DNA from: Mycolicibacterium mageritense
GTDB taxonomy: Bacteria; Actinomycetota; Actinomycetes; Mycobacteriales; Mycobacteriaceae
NCBI RefSeq assembly: GCF_010727475.1
Contig: NZ_AP022567.1
Location: 558,001 to 622,000 of the forward strand
Direction of reading: 5' to 3'
Length of the DNA stretch: 64,000 nucleotides
Shown: piece by piece, positions 25,568-34,732 of the stretch
How the letters are laid out: the number at the start of each line of letters is the position of its first letter
How positions within the stretch are numbered: the first letter of the stretch is position 1
Position numbers and translations under genes: made by a program
The notes under the pieces: model-generated
The model's database searches: none
What the model was told of the DNA's origin: nothing
The model's input: the letters and a program-made list of their open reading frames with translations, nothing else

Positions 25568-25599
25568 TATTGAGACAGAATCAGAGGAGATTCTCAATA
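25568..25599. promoter_or_regulatory. Palindromic TetR-type operator
   Basis: TATTGAGA (25568-25575) and TCTCAATA (25592-25599) are perfect inverted arms. A nested inverted pair, AGAATC (25577-25582) and GATTCT (25589-25594), lies inside. It is 19 bases from the TetR start and 117 from the P450 start, so TetR may bind it as two dimers and repress both genes. Confidence 0.6.
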
Positions 25600-25715
25600 G
25601 CACCGCAGGTCACCGCGTCCGGCTGAGACCACGGTGCGAAACGTGCGCACACACCGCCGTATCAACTTTCGCCCGCGGCGTTGACCAGGCCGAAAGAGCT
25701 CGCCAACCTGGGAAA

Positions 25716-26915
25716 ATGCTTCAGGCTCAGGAACTGTTCGCACCGGGGTGTCTTCAGGATCCGTATCCGCTCTACGACCGCCTGCGCGCCGGCGCACCGG
25801 TGCAGCAGGTCGATGACGCGCCGTTCTTCGTGGTGTCGACCTTCCAATCCGTCGTCGAGGCGACGGCCCGGCCGGAGGACTTCTCGTCCAATCTCACGGC
25901 CACCATGACCTATCAGCCGGGCGGCACCGTGAACACTTTCGCGATGGAGGGCCCCGGGGGATCGACCCACGTGCTCGCCACGGCCGACGACCCGGCCCAC
26001 GCGGCGCACCGTAAGCTCGTGCTGCCCCGGATGGCGGCCAGGCGGATCTCCGAGCTGGAACCGTTCATCGCCGCCACGGCGCGCGACCTGCTCAACGAGG
26101 CGGGCGAGCGGTTCGACTGGATGGATGCGGTCGCCGACCGGTTGCCGATGCTCGTGGTGGCCCGGTTGCTCGGGCTGCCCGCGACAGACGTCGACAAGCT
26201 CGTGCGGTGGGCCTATGCCAGCACTCAACTGCTCGACGGGCTCATCGCCGACGACGAGCTCACGGCGGCCGCCATCGCCGCGACCGAGCTCGCGGGATAC
26301 CTGATCGACCGATTCGAGGAAGCCGCGGAGCACCCTGGCGAAGACCTGCTCGGTGACCTCGCATCGCACTGCGCGGCCCGGCGGCTGCCACGCGACACCG
26401 CGGTCTTCATGCTGACCCAGCTGGTCGGTGCGGGTGCCGAATCTACGGCGTCGTTGCTGGGCAGCGCGGCGGGGATTCTGGCCCAGCGGCCGGACATGGT
26501 CACGCGGTTACGTGAAGAGCCGGAGCTGATCCCGGCGTTCATCGAGGAGGTGCTGCGCTACGAGTCGCCGTTCCGCGGGCACTACCGGCACGTGCTCGCC
26601 GACACCACGCTGGCCGACGTCGCGCTGCCTGCGGGGTCACATCTGCTGTTGCTGTGGGGCGCGGCCAACCGCGACCCGGCGGCTTTCGACGAACCTGACA
26701 CGTTCCGGCTTGACCGCGTGAACACCAAGAGCCACTTGGCCTTCGGGAAAGGAGCGCACTTCTGCGTCGGCGCGGTACTGGCCCGGCTCGAAGCCCGCAT
26801 CGTGCTGTCTCAGCTGCTGACGCGCGCGAACGTCATTCAGCCGGCCGGGAGGGCCGAATGGCTTCCCAGCCTGTTGGTGCGCCGGCTACGCCGGCTCCCG
26901 CTGACGCTGAAGTAG
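25716..26915 (+). CDS. Cytochrome P450 monooxygenase
   Basis: A 399-aa soluble P450. The I-helix oxygen-activation segment is VGAGAESTASL (Ala-Gly-Ala-Glu-Ser, with Ser for Thr). The K-helix ExxR is in FIEEVLRYESPF, and the heme loop FGKGAHFCVGAVLAR carries axial Cys350. It needs ferredoxin and reductase partners, which are not adjacent. The substrate is unknown. ATG at 25716 gives a normal N-terminus (ELFAPGCLQDPYPLYDRLR). It is probably controlled by the divergent TetR gene. It is convergent with the next gene, 1 base apart. Confidence 0.92.
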   Translation: MLQAQELFAPGCLQDPYPLYDRLRAGAPVQQVDDAPFFVVSTFQSVVEATARPEDFSSNLTATMTYQPGGTVNTFAMEGPGGSTHVLATADDPAHAAHRKLVLPRMAARRISELEPFIAATARDLLNEAGERFDWMDAVADRLPMLVVARLLGLPATDVDKLVRWAYASTQLLDGLIADDELTAAAIAATELAGYLIDRFEEAAEHPGEDLLGDLASHCAARRLPRDTAVFMLTQLVGAGAESTASLLGSAAGILAQRPDMVTRLREEPELIPAFIEEVLRYESPFRGHYRHVLADTTLADVALPAGSHLLLLWGAANRDPAAFDEPDTFRLDRVNTKSHLAFGKGAHFCVGAVLARLEARIVLSQLLTRANVIQPAGRAEWLPSLLVRRLRRLPLTLK

Positions 26916-26916
26916 G

Positions 26917-27192
26917 TCAGGCGTGCTGCGGGTCGACGGCGATGCTGTCGTCGTCGACGAACACCAGACCACCTTCATCGAGGTTGACCGCCCACCGGCG
27001 AGCAGGCCCGACGATCCGTTCACCGGCGATCTCGACGGCGGTTCCGGCCAGGTCTGCGAAGTCCTCGACAACGATGCCGCGCAGTTCGCCTTCTGTGCCC
27101 GGATACACCAGCACGTGTGTATCGACAGCTATCTCTCCGGCAATTGCTTCCGCACCGCTGCCGTTAACCCCCGCCACGACATCTTCTGACAT
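26917..27192 (-). CDS. Small acidic hypothetical protein (91 aa)
   Basis: A 91-aa acidic protein that looks all-beta: alternating strands such as DTHVLVYPG, LRGIVVEDFADL, TAVEIAGERI, RRWAVNLDEGGLVFVDDDSIAV. This could be a small barrel. No motif is recognised. A strong GGAGG lies 6 bases before ATG at 27192. It is convergent with the P450 gene. Confidence 0.65.
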   Translation of the reverse strand: MSEDVVAGVNGSGAEAIAGEIAVDTHVLVYPGTEGELRGIVVEDFADLAGTAVEIAGERIVGPARRWAVNLDEGGLVFVDDDSIAVDPQHA

Positions 27193-27564
27193 TACGCACC
27201 TCCCCAATTGTTGACGCGTGCAACCGAGTACATCACAAACGCCCGCAATCGGCTCGTTTTCGTTCGTTCTCCACAATCACAATGCAGCCACACCAAGCAA
27301 ACCAACAAATCGTGAAATGAATGGTCGTCGGGCAAACCCTCACAATCTTCCGGTGAGCGGGACGGTCACCACAAAAGGCAGACGAATGTGAGGTTCGTCG
27401 CAGCGCTGGGTAGGCAACGTCGTGCTGGTTCGCCATAGTTCCCGCTGGCCCAGTACAGGCATCGGCTGCCGGTTGCTGACCGCGGCAGGGCGAACCCCCG
27501 GCGTCCGGGAAGTCTTTGCGCCGGCACGGACGGTGACGCACACCACACCGTCGTTCGCTACTGT
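27193..27564. other. Non-coding divergent intergenic region
   Basis: About 370 bases between the small acidic gene (minus) and the epimerase (plus). It is less GC-rich than its surroundings in the part nearest 27193-27330, as expected for a promoter region. Short frames here have no ribosome-binding site or family match. A KstR-type box follows at its right end. I see no RNA gene or repeat in it. Confidence 0.5.
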
Positions 27565-27578
27565 TGCAACACGTTCTA
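27565..27578. promoter_or_regulatory. KstR-type box before frameshifted epimerase
   Basis: TGCAACACGTTCTA matches TNNAACNNGTTNNA at all fixed positions. It lies 12 bases before ATG 27591, overlapping the expected start of transcription, a repressing position. This is the second such box in the window and would place the epimerase-SDR pair under sterol control. Confidence 0.7.
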
Positions 27579-27590
27579 GCGAGGAGGCCT

Positions 27591-28660
27591 ATGTCGGACG
27601 CCGTACTGGTGACAGGTGCTTTCGGGCTGGTCGGCTCGGCCACCGTCAAGCGTTTGAGCGCCGACGGACGACGCGTCGTCGCCACCGACCTGGACGTGCC
27701 CGCCAACCGCAAGGCCGCAGCAAAGCTGCCGTCGACCGTCACGGTGCACTGGGCGGATCTGACCGACCCGGCTGCCGTCGACGCACTGGTGGCCGCCGTC
27801 TCCCCGCCGCGATCATCCATCTGGCGGCGATCATCCCGCCGTTCTGCTACATGCGCCGCGGCCTGGCGCGCAAGGTCAACGTCGACGCCACAGCCTCACT
27901 GCTGCGGGCTGCCGAGGCGCAGACCACATCACCCCGGTTCATCCAGGCGTCCAGCGTCGCGGTGTACGGCGCCCGCAGCCCGCACCACATCGATGACGTG
28001 CTGACAGCCGACACCCCCACCAACCCGTCGGACATCTACGGCGCCCACAAGGTCGAGGCCGAAGCCTTGGTCCGGGCCTCGAAGCTGGACTGGTTGATCC
28101 TGCGCCTCGGCGGCGTGATGAGTTCCGAGTTCAGCATCGACATCGACGTCGACCTCATCTCGTTCGAGAGCGTGCTGCCCGCCGACGGCCGCCTGCAGAC
28201 CGTCGACGTGCGCGATGTCGCGGCCGCGTTCGTCGCGGCGACCACCGCCGACACCAACCACGAGGTGCTGCTGATCGGCGGTGACTCCGCGACCCACCGG
28301 CACACGCAATCTGCCGTCGGGTCGCAGGCCGCCGCGGCCATGGGTATCAAGGGCGGCCTGCCGATCGGCCGGCCGGGAAATCCTGACGACCCGACCGCAT
28401 GGTTCGCCACCGACTGGATGGACACCGCCCGATCCCAGCAGGTGCTCGGGTTCCAACAGCATTCGTGGCCGCAGCTGCTGGCCGACACCAGGGCCAACGC
28501 CGGGTTGAAGCGCTTCCCGATCGGCCTGGCGGCTCCGCTGATCCGCAGATTCCTGCGGTCGAAGTCGGCGTACCGGGATTACCCGGGACACCTGGCCGAC
28601 CCGTGGGCGGCGATCGCCAAGAAGTGGGGCGATCCCGCTCCGGACGGGAGCCCGGCATGA
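27591..28660 (+). pseudogene. NAD-dependent epimerase/dehydratase gene with a frameshift
   Basis: The first 70 codons from ATG 27591 (AGGAGG ribosome-binding site) encode a normal SDR Rossmann start (VLVTGAFGLVGSATVKRL). At the C run 27802-27805 the frame must shift by one base to continue as AAIIHLAAIIPPFCY, then ASSVAVYGA and the YxxxK motif YGAHKVEAEAL, through to the stop at 28658-28660. One extra C would restore a protein of about 356 aa. All family motifs are intact on both sides, so the damage is recent, or is a sequencing error or programmed slippage. The stop overlaps the next gene (ATGA). A KstR-type box precedes it. Confidence 0.8.
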
Positions 28661-29421
28661 GCACGCCACGCGCCGCGCTCGTGATCGGTGCGGCCTCCGG
28701 CATCGGATGGGCCAGCGCGCAGGCCCTGGCGGCCGACGGCTGTCGCGTGGTGCTGGCCGACCGCAACACCGAGGGTGCCAGGGCCCGCGCTGCCGACCTG
28801 GGCGCACCGCACACCAGCGGCTACGTCGACGTCACCGACGAGGATTCGGTGCAGGCACTCTTCTCCGAAATCGGCCCGATCGACGTGGTGGTCAACTGCG
28901 CGGGGTTCAGCAATGTCGGGTTGATCGTCGACATGCCCGTCGACCAGTTCCGCTCGGTGGTCGACGTGTGCCTCAACGGAGCGTTCATCGTCGCCAAGCA
29001 CGCCGGCCAGCACCTGCGAGAGGGCGGTGTGCTGGTGTCGATCTCGTCGCTCAACGGCCGCCAGCCCGCGGCGGGGATGAGCGCGTACTGCGCGGCCAAG
29101 GCCGGCCTGTCGATGCTGACCCAGGTGGCCGCACTCGAGCTGGGACCGCGCGGAATCCGGGTCAACGCGATCGCACCGGGTTTCGTGCACACGCCGTTGA
29201 CCGAACCCGCGGCGATGATCCCGGGGGTGGTCGAGGAGTACGTCGAGAACACCGCGCTGGGGCGGGCCGGAACCCCCGAGGACATCGCCGCGGCGGTGGT
29301 GTTCGTGTGCTCACCGCAGGCGTCGTGGATGACGGGTGAAGTCGTCGACCTCAACGGCGGGGCCCACCTCAAGCGCTACCCGGATGTGCTCGGCCATGTC
29401 ATGAAGCTCGCCCAGGCCTGA
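28657..29421 (+). CDS. Short-chain dehydrogenase/reductase
   Basis: A 254-aa classical SDR. The cofactor motif is VIGAASGIGWASA (TGxxxGxG type, about residues 9-21), followed by VVNCAG (NxAG), the catalytic Ser in SISSLNGR and the YCAAKAG motif (YxxxK). PGFVHTPL follows, and MTGEVVDLNGG is near the end. It reduces or oxidises a hydroxyl/keto substrate with NAD(P). ATG overlaps the epimerase stop by 4 bases. It shares the presumed KstR-controlled promoter, which suggests a role in sterol or terpenoid metabolism (inference). Confidence 0.9.
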   Translation: MSTPRAALVIGAASGIGWASAQALAADGCRVVLADRNTEGARARAADLGAPHTSGYVDVTDEDSVQALFSEIGPIDVVVNCAGFSNVGLIVDMPVDQFRSVVDVCLNGAFIVAKHAGQHLREGGVLVSISSLNGRQPAAGMSAYCAAKAGLSMLTQVAALELGPRGIRVNAIAPGFVHTPLTEPAAMIPGVVEEYVENTALGRAGTPEDIAAAVVFVCSPQASWMTGEVVDLNGGAHLKRYPDVLGHVMKLAQA

Positions 29422-29490
29422 CACCGGCGCCACGTTCCCGCTGTCGCGGCGCGGTGACGCTAAGGTCAGCGCAACACCGGGAGGGGCGCA

Positions 29491-30690
29491 ATGAAGAGCG
29501 AGTTCACCGTCACCCAGAAACGCGCTCTGGCGGTCATCACCGTCATCGCCCTACTGCTCGGCGCGTACTTCCTGCGCACGTTCTTTGTCCTGATCGTGAT
29601 GGCCGCGGTCGGCGCATACCTGTTTTCGCCTCTGTACCAACGCTTTCAGCGCCGGTTCGGCACCGGGCTGTCGGCCACGCTCACGGTGTTGACGGCCCTA
29701 CTGATCGTGATCATCCCGGTGGCACTGATCGTGTTCCTCGCGATCGTGCAGATCAGCCAGATGGTCAACGCCGTCAGCGGTTGGCTCGCGCACACCGATG
29801 TCAGCACGTTGGGCGACCGGACGTTGCAGCTCGTCAACTCGACGCTCGGCAGGCTGCCGTTCCTCGACGTCCACCTGACCGCGGACTCGCTGCGCAGCGG
29901 CATCGTCTCGGTGTCTCAGCGTCTCGGCGAATGGCTGCTCGGGGTGCTGCAGGGCGCTGTCGGCGGTGTCGTCGGCGCGCTGACCGCGTCGGTCATCTTC
30001 CTGTATGTGTTCATCTCGCTGCTGGTCAACAAGGACGAGGTGGCCACGCTCATCCGCAGGCTCAATCCGCTCGGCGAAGAGATCACCGATCTGTACCTCG
30101 CCAAGACCGGCGCCATGGTGAAGGGAACGGTCAAGGGCCAGTTCGTGATAGCGCTGTGCCAGGGGGTGGCCGGCGCGATCTCGATCTACATCGGCGGCTT
30201 CCACGACGGGTTCTTCATCTTCTCGATCCTGTTGACCGCACTGTCGGTGATCCCGCTCGGCGGCGGGATCGTGACGATCCCGTTCGGCATCGGAATGATG
30301 TTCTTTGGCAACATCATCGGCGGCATCTTCGTGGTGGCGTTCCATCTCCTGGTGGTCACCAACATCGACAATCTGCTGCGGCCGTGGCTGGTGCCCAAAG
30401 CGGCGCGGCTCGACCCGGCGCTGATGCTGCTAGCGGTGTTCGCGGGCATCTCGATGTTCGGCTTCTTCGGGCTGGTGATCGGGCCCGTGCTGATGATCAT
30501 CATCGTCACCACGGTCAGCGTCTACCTGGCCGTCTACAAGGGCGTCGAGTTGGAGATGCCCGAGCCCGAAGAACCCCGCAAACACTGGTGGAGCCGCAAG
30601 CGCGAACCCGAGAAGGTGTCCGCGCCTGCGGCCGAATCCACCACCGAGACCGAGGAACCGCCGTCCGCTACGCCGCCAAGCGTTCCGTGA
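29491..30690 (+). CDS. AI-2E family (PerM-type) transporter
   Basis: A 399-aa membrane protein with the AI-2E family plan: two N-terminal helices (about 10-55), a helix at 65-90, and a large polar loop with amphipathic segments (about 95-150). Four to five C-terminal helices follow, with conserved motifs LLVNKDEVATLIRRLNP and PLGGGIVTIPFGIGMM. The last 55 residues are a charged cytosolic tail (PEPEEPRKHWWSRKREPEK). The transported solute is not established for mycobacterial members. GGGAGG lies before ATG 29491. The 3' end overlaps the dienelactone hydrolase gene by 23 bases, convergent. Confidence 0.88.
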   Translation: MKSEFTVTQKRALAVITVIALLLGAYFLRTFFVLIVMAAVGAYLFSPLYQRFQRRFGTGLSATLTVLTALLIVIIPVALIVFLAIVQISQMVNAVSGWLAHTDVSTLGDRTLQLVNSTLGRLPFLDVHLTADSLRSGIVSVSQRLGEWLLGVLQGAVGGVVGALTASVIFLYVFISLLVNKDEVATLIRRLNPLGEEITDLYLAKTGAMVKGTVKGQFVIALCQGVAGAISIYIGGFHDGFFIFSILLTALSVIPLGGGIVTIPFGIGMMFFGNIIGGIFVVAFHLLVVTNIDNLLRPWLVPKAARLDPALMLLAVFAGISMFGFFGLVIGPVLMIIIVTTVSVYLAVYKGVELEMPEPEEPRKHWWSRKREPEKVSAPAAESTTETEEPPSATPPSVP

Positions 30691-31468
30691 GGAACTCCAC
30701 CACGCGCTTGCGCGCCTCGTAGGCCGGATGCCCGTCGACCTCACGGACCTGGTCGGTCAGCACCGAGTGGGCCGCCTGTGAAAGGCCGTGCTCGTTGCCC
30801 TTCGCCGAATCGATCTCGATGACCTCGAACGCGTCACCGAGCCGGGCCTTGAGGGTGCCGAACCGCTCACCGGGCGCGAGCCGGTCCTGACTGAACCGCA
30901 GTCCGAGGGCGCACAGCCCGTCGTTGGCAGCGCGCTGCTCGATCACCTTGAGTTCGGCCTCGGACAGGCCCGGGTCGCTCTTGTGCCGCGGCGTGAGGGG
31001 AATCGGCAGCGACGGCTGGCTCAACACCGGAGCCAGCACGCTGTCGTCGACCGCGGCGGCCAGCGCGAAACCGCCCGTGAAGCACTGCCCGATGACCCCG
31101 ACGCCCTTGCCCGGGGTCTTTTCGTTCAGATCGCGCGCGAGCGCGCGCAGATAATGCGCGACGGGTCGGTCGGCATTGGTCGCAAACGCCGCGAATTCCT
31201 TTGTCACACAAGCTTTCATCATCACCGGCACGGCGCCGGGACGCACCGCGGGCGCACCCGGCGTCCCGAACAGCGACGGCGCGGCCACCGTGAATCCGTT
31301 GTCGACCAGGTGGTTGCCGAGGGCCAGCACCCCGGGATGCAGCCCGGGAATCTCGGGGATCAGCACCACGCCGGGGCCCTCGCCCTTGCGGTACACGTCG
31401 TAGGTCTGGCCGGCCGCGGTGAACGGGGCGGCAGTCCATCCGGTGAGGTCAGCTTCTGGCGCAGTCAT
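30668..31468 (-). CDS. Dienelactone hydrolase family alpha/beta hydrolase
   Basis: A 266-aa alpha/beta hydrolase. The nucleophile elbow is GVIGQCFTGGFALA, with Cys as in true dienelactone hydrolases. The oxyanion region is LIPEIPGLHPG, and a late His in NEHGLSQAAH is the likely triad His. The substrate is unknown. ATG at 31468 has GGAG 6 bases upstream; ATG 31480 is an alternative. It starts 15 bases after the DUF4245 stop, so the two form a small operon. Confidence 0.85.
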   Translation of the reverse strand: MTAPEADLTGWTAAPFTAAGQTYDVYRKGEGPGVVLIPEIPGLHPGVLALGNHLVDNGFTVAAPSLFGTPGAPAVRPGAVPVMMKACVTKEFAAFATNADRPVAHYLRALARDLNEKTPGKGVGVIGQCFTGGFALAAAVDDSVLAPVLSQPSLPIPLTPRHKSDPGLSEAELKVIEQRAANDGLCALGLRFSQDRLAPGERFGTLKARLGDAFEVIEIDSAKGNEHGLSQAAHSVLTDQVREVDGHPAYEARKRVVEFLTERLAA

Positions 31469-31483
31469 ACCGGGCTCCATCTG

Positions 31484-32107
31484 TCAGCGCTGCACGGGAA
31501 GTGGCGACTGCGTCTGCGTCGCCTTCGCCAGCGTACGGTACTCCTCCGTACCGCCGGCGCCCGTGATCGCCACCTGAGCCGGACCGCTCAACCGCGTCGT
31601 CCATACCGGCTCGGGATCAGAGCTCTCGTAGACCACCCAGGTGACGCCGTCGACGTCCTGCGTGCCTGCCGGATACGAATCCGGTTTCATCGACGCCACC
31701 AGCGCCGCTTCGTCGGCGTTGCTCTGGGTCAGGCTCAGGTACATGCCGTCGGGCGCGAGGTACCCGATGCGCGACGTCACCGCGCGCCCCCGCGTGCCGT
31801 CCGCCAGCGTCGCGCCGCCGTCGATCCCGCCGCGGCCACCCGAATTGGCCTGCCATCCGTCGGGCAGCTGCGGCAGCCGGATCGGGATCTTCAGCGCGTC
31901 GGCGTCGGCCTGCAGACCGGCTTTCGCGTCGTACTCGGGCGTCGGGCCGACCCCTGGACCGCCGGCCTGAAAGGAGCACATGCCCAGCAGGCCTGCCAGC
32001 ACGATGCACGCCACCACCAGCGGCGCCATCGACCAGAACATGTCCCGGCCGTCCTGCAGCAACCGGGACTTCGCCGGTCTGGGGGCCGGGGTGGGCTGGG
32101 TGCTCAT
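31484..32107 (-). CDS. DUF4245 membrane-anchored protein
   Basis: A 207-aa protein with one N-terminal membrane helix (MAPLVVACIVLAGLLGMC, about residues 27-44) and an extracytoplasmic domain with the DUF4245 pattern (IRLPQLPDGWQANSGG, then IGYLAPDGMYLSLTQSN and a WVVYESSDPEPVWTT core). The Cys after the helix has Met before it, so it is not a good lipobox. ATG at 32107 is 56 bases from the divergent glpX start. I recall the same pairing with glpX in M. tuberculosis. Function unknown. Confidence 0.85.
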   Translation of the reverse strand: MSTQPTPAPRPAKSRLLQDGRDMFWSMAPLVVACIVLAGLLGMCSFQAGGPGVGPTPEYDAKAGLQADADALKIPIRLPQLPDGWQANSGGRGGIDGGATLADGTRGRAVTSRIGYLAPDGMYLSLTQSNADEAALVASMKPDSYPAGTQDVDGVTWVVYESSDPEPVWTTRLSGPAQVAITGAGGTEEYRTLAKATQTQSPLPVQR

Positions 32108-32163
32108 GGTTGCCAGTATCCCAGCTCCCAAACCCGGACCCCGTTCTGGGAGAATCACCAGCC

Positions 32164-33192
32164 ATGAGCCCCACACGTGGTGAAGCCCCGGATCGCAACC
32201 TCGCCCTCGAACTCGTCCGGGTAACCGAGGCGGGAGCCATGGCCGCCGGCCGCTGGGTCGGCCGCGGTGACAAAGAGGGCGGCGACGGCGCCGCCGTCGA
32301 CGCCATGCGTGAGCTGGTCAACTCGGTCTCGATGCGCGGCGTGGTCGTCATCGGCGAGGGCGAGAAGGACAACGCGCCGATGCTCTACAACGGCGAAGAG
32401 GTCGGCAACGGCGACGGGCCGGAGTGCGATTTCGCCGTGGACCCGGTCGACGGCACCACGCTGATGAGCAAGGGCATGCCCAACGCCATCTCGGTGCTCG
32501 CAGTCGCCGAACGCGGTGCCATGTTCGATCCGTCGGCCGTGTTCTACATGAACAAGATCGCGGTCGGTCCCGAGGCCGTCGACGCAATCGACATCACCAT
32601 CCCGATCGGCGAGAACGTCCGCCGGGTCGCGAAGGCCAAGGGGCTCTCGGTCAAGGACATGACGGTATGCATCCTGGACCGCCCGCGCCACGAGCAGCTC
32701 ATCTCCGACGTCCGCGACACGGGCGCCCGGATCCGGCTGATCTCCGACGGCGACGTCGCAGGCGCGATCTCGGCTTGCCGGCCCAACTCGGGCACCGACC
32801 TGCTGGCCGGTATCGGCGGCACCCCCGAGGGCATCATCGCCGCGGCCGCGATTCGCTGTATGGGCGGCGCGATCCAGGCCCAGCTGGCCCCCAAGGACGA
32901 CGAAGAGCGGCAGAAGGCCGTCGACCGCGGCTACGACGTGGACGCCGTGCTGGTCACCGAGCAGCTGGTGTCCGGCGAGAACGTCTTCTTCTGCGCGACC
33001 GGCGTGACCGACGGCGATCTGCTCAAGGGCGTGCGGTACGCGAGCGGCGGCTGCACCACGCAGTCCATCGTCATGCGGTCCAAGTCCGGCACGGTCCGCA
33101 TGATCGAGGCCTACCACCGGCTGTCCAAGCTCAACGAGTACTCCGCCATCGACTTCACCGGCGACTCGTCCGCCGCCTATCCCCTGCCGTAA
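32164..33192 (+). CDS. glpX: Class II fructose-1,6-bisphosphatase
   Basis: A 342-aa GlpX enzyme converting fructose 1,6-bisphosphate to fructose 6-phosphate in gluconeogenesis. Motifs are GRGDKEGGDGAAVDAM, VVIGEGEKDNAPML, and the metal-binding DFAVDPVDGTT. SACRPNSGTDLLAGIGGTPEG carries the substrate loop. Mycobacteria rely mainly on this class (known from M. tuberculosis). It is followed 25 bases later by fumC, so both central-carbon genes are probably co-transcribed. Confidence 0.95.
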   Translation: MSPTRGEAPDRNLALELVRVTEAGAMAAGRWVGRGDKEGGDGAAVDAMRELVNSVSMRGVVVIGEGEKDNAPMLYNGEEVGNGDGPECDFAVDPVDGTTLMSKGMPNAISVLAVAERGAMFDPSAVFYMNKIAVGPEAVDAIDITIPIGENVRRVAKAKGLSVKDMTVCILDRPRHEQLISDVRDTGARIRLISDGDVAGAISACRPNSGTDLLAGIGGTPEGIIAAAAIRCMGGAIQAQLAPKDDEERQKAVDRGYDVDAVLVTEQLVSGENVFFCATGVTDGDLLKGVRYASGGCTTQSIVMRSKSGTVRMIEAYHRLSKLNEYSAIDFTGDSSAAYPLP

Positions 33193-33217
33193 TCCACCGC
33201 ACAACCAAAGGGAGCAC

Positions 33218-34627
33218 ATGACCACCGACAGCGACGTCGAGTACCGCATCGAGCACGACACCATGGGCGAGGTCCGGGTGCCGGTCAACGCCCTGTGGCG
33301 GGCGCAGACGCAACGTGCCGTGGAGAACTTCCCGATCTCGTTCCGCGGCCTGGAGCGCACCCAGATCCGCGCGCTCGGCCTGCTGAAAGCCGCCTGCGCA
33401 CAGGTCAACAAGGATCTCGGACTGCTCTCCCCGGAGAAGGCCGACGCCATCATCGCCGCCGCGGGCGAGATCGCCGACGGCCTGCACGACGACCAGTTCC
33501 CCATCGACGTGTTCCAGACCGGTTCGGGCACCAGCTCGAACATGAACACCAACGAGGTGATCGCGTCGATCGCGGCGCGCAACGGCGTGACGGTGCACCC
33601 CAATGACGACGTGAACATGTCGCAGAGCTCCAACGACACGTTCCCCACCGCGACCCACATCGCGGCCACCGAAGCCGCTGTGCGCCATCTCATCCCGGCG
33701 CTCGAGGTGCTGCACGCGTCGCTGGCCGCCAAGGCCCGGCAGTGGCGCACCGCGGTGAAGTCGGGCCGCACCCACCTGATGGACGCGGTGCCCGTCACGC
33801 TCGGCCAGGAGTTCGGCGGCTACGCCCGCCAGATCGAGGCCGGGATCGAACGGGTCAAGGCCACGCTGCCGCGGCTGGGTGAGCTCGCCATCGGCGGCAC
33901 CGCTGTCGGCACGGGCCTCAACGCGCCCGACGGCTTCGGCGCCAAGGTGGTCGAGGTGCTGGTGAACGAGACCGGGCTGGCCGAATTGCGTACGGCGGTG
34001 GACTCTTTCGAAGCACAGGCGGCCCGCGACGGGCTGGTCGAGGCTTCCGGCGCACTGCGCACCATCGCGGTGTCGCTGACCAAGATCGCCAACGACGTGC
34101 GCTGGATGGGCTCAGGTCCGCTCACGGGCCTCGGTGAGATCCAGCTGCCGGACCTGCAGCCGGGCAGCTCGATCATGCCGGGCAAGGTCAATCCCGTGCT
34201 GCCCGAGGCGGTCACTCAGGTGGCCTGCCAGGTGGTCGGCAACGACGCGGCCATCGCGATGGGCGGCGCGTCCGGCGCCTTCGAGCTCAACGTCTACATC
34301 CCGATGATGGCGCGCAACCTGCTGGAGTCGTTCACGTTGCTGTCCAACGTGTCTCGGCTCTTCGCCGAGCGCTGCATCGACGGCCTGGTGGCCAACGAAG
34401 AACGCCTGCGCGAGCTCGCCGAGTCCTCGCCGTCCATCGTGACGCCGCTGAACTCCGCGATCGGCTACGAAGAGGCCGCGGCCGTCGCCAAGGAAGCCCT
34501 CAAGGAGAAGAAGACCATCCGTCAGACGGTCATCGACCGCGGCCTGATCGGCGACAAGCTCTCGGAGGCCGAGCTCGACAAGCGCCTCGACGTGCTCGCC
34601 ATGGCCAAGGTCAAGCCGGGCGAGTAA
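33218..34627 (+). CDS. fumC: Class II fumarate hydratase
   Basis: A 469-aa fumarase. The substrate-binding segments are QTGSGTSSNMNTNEV and SQSSNDTFPTA, then SGRTHLMDAVPVTLGQE with the catalytic His, and the superfamily signature GSSIMPGKVNPVLPEA on the mobile loop. It is a cytosolic homotetramer that interconverts fumarate and malate in the TCA cycle and needs no iron-sulfur cluster. It ends just before a palindromic repeat that may terminate the glpX-fumC transcript. Confidence 0.96.
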   Translation: MTTDSDVEYRIEHDTMGEVRVPVNALWRAQTQRAVENFPISFRGLERTQIRALGLLKAACAQVNKDLGLLSPEKADAIIAAAGEIADGLHDDQFPIDVFQTGSGTSSNMNTNEVIASIAARNGVTVHPNDDVNMSQSSNDTFPTATHIAATEAAVRHLIPALEVLHASLAAKARQWRTAVKSGRTHLMDAVPVTLGQEFGGYARQIEAGIERVKATLPRLGELAIGGTAVGTGLNAPDGFGAKVVEVLVNETGLAELRTAVDSFEAQAARDGLVEASGALRTIAVSLTKIANDVRWMGSGPLTGLGEIQLPDLQPGSSIMPGKVNPVLPEAVTQVACQVVGNDAAIAMGGASGAFELNVYIPMMARNLLESFTLLSNVSRLFAERCIDGLVANEERLRELAESSPSIVTPLNSAIGYEEAAAVAKEALKEKKTIRQTVIDRGLIGDKLSEAELDKRLDVLAMAKVKPGE

Positions 34628-34645
34628 CTCCCCCTCTTTCTTGCG

Positions 34646-34703
34646 CGAGCAGTCGCGTAGGTACCCCCTTTCACGCGATTTGGGGTACCTATGCGTCTGC
34701 TCG
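34646..34703. repeat. Dispersed intergenic palindrome, copy 1
   Basis: Two 22-base arms (34646-34667 and 34682-34703) pair at 20 positions around a loop containing ACGCG. The arms share the core CGAGCAG-N-CGC and TAGGTACCC. A second copy with the same arms and a related loop lies at 62029-62086. It begins 18 bases after the fumC stop and could end that transcript. Confidence 0.7.
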
Positions 34704-34732
34704 TCGAGTTTTGGCGCCCGAATACGGCCCAG

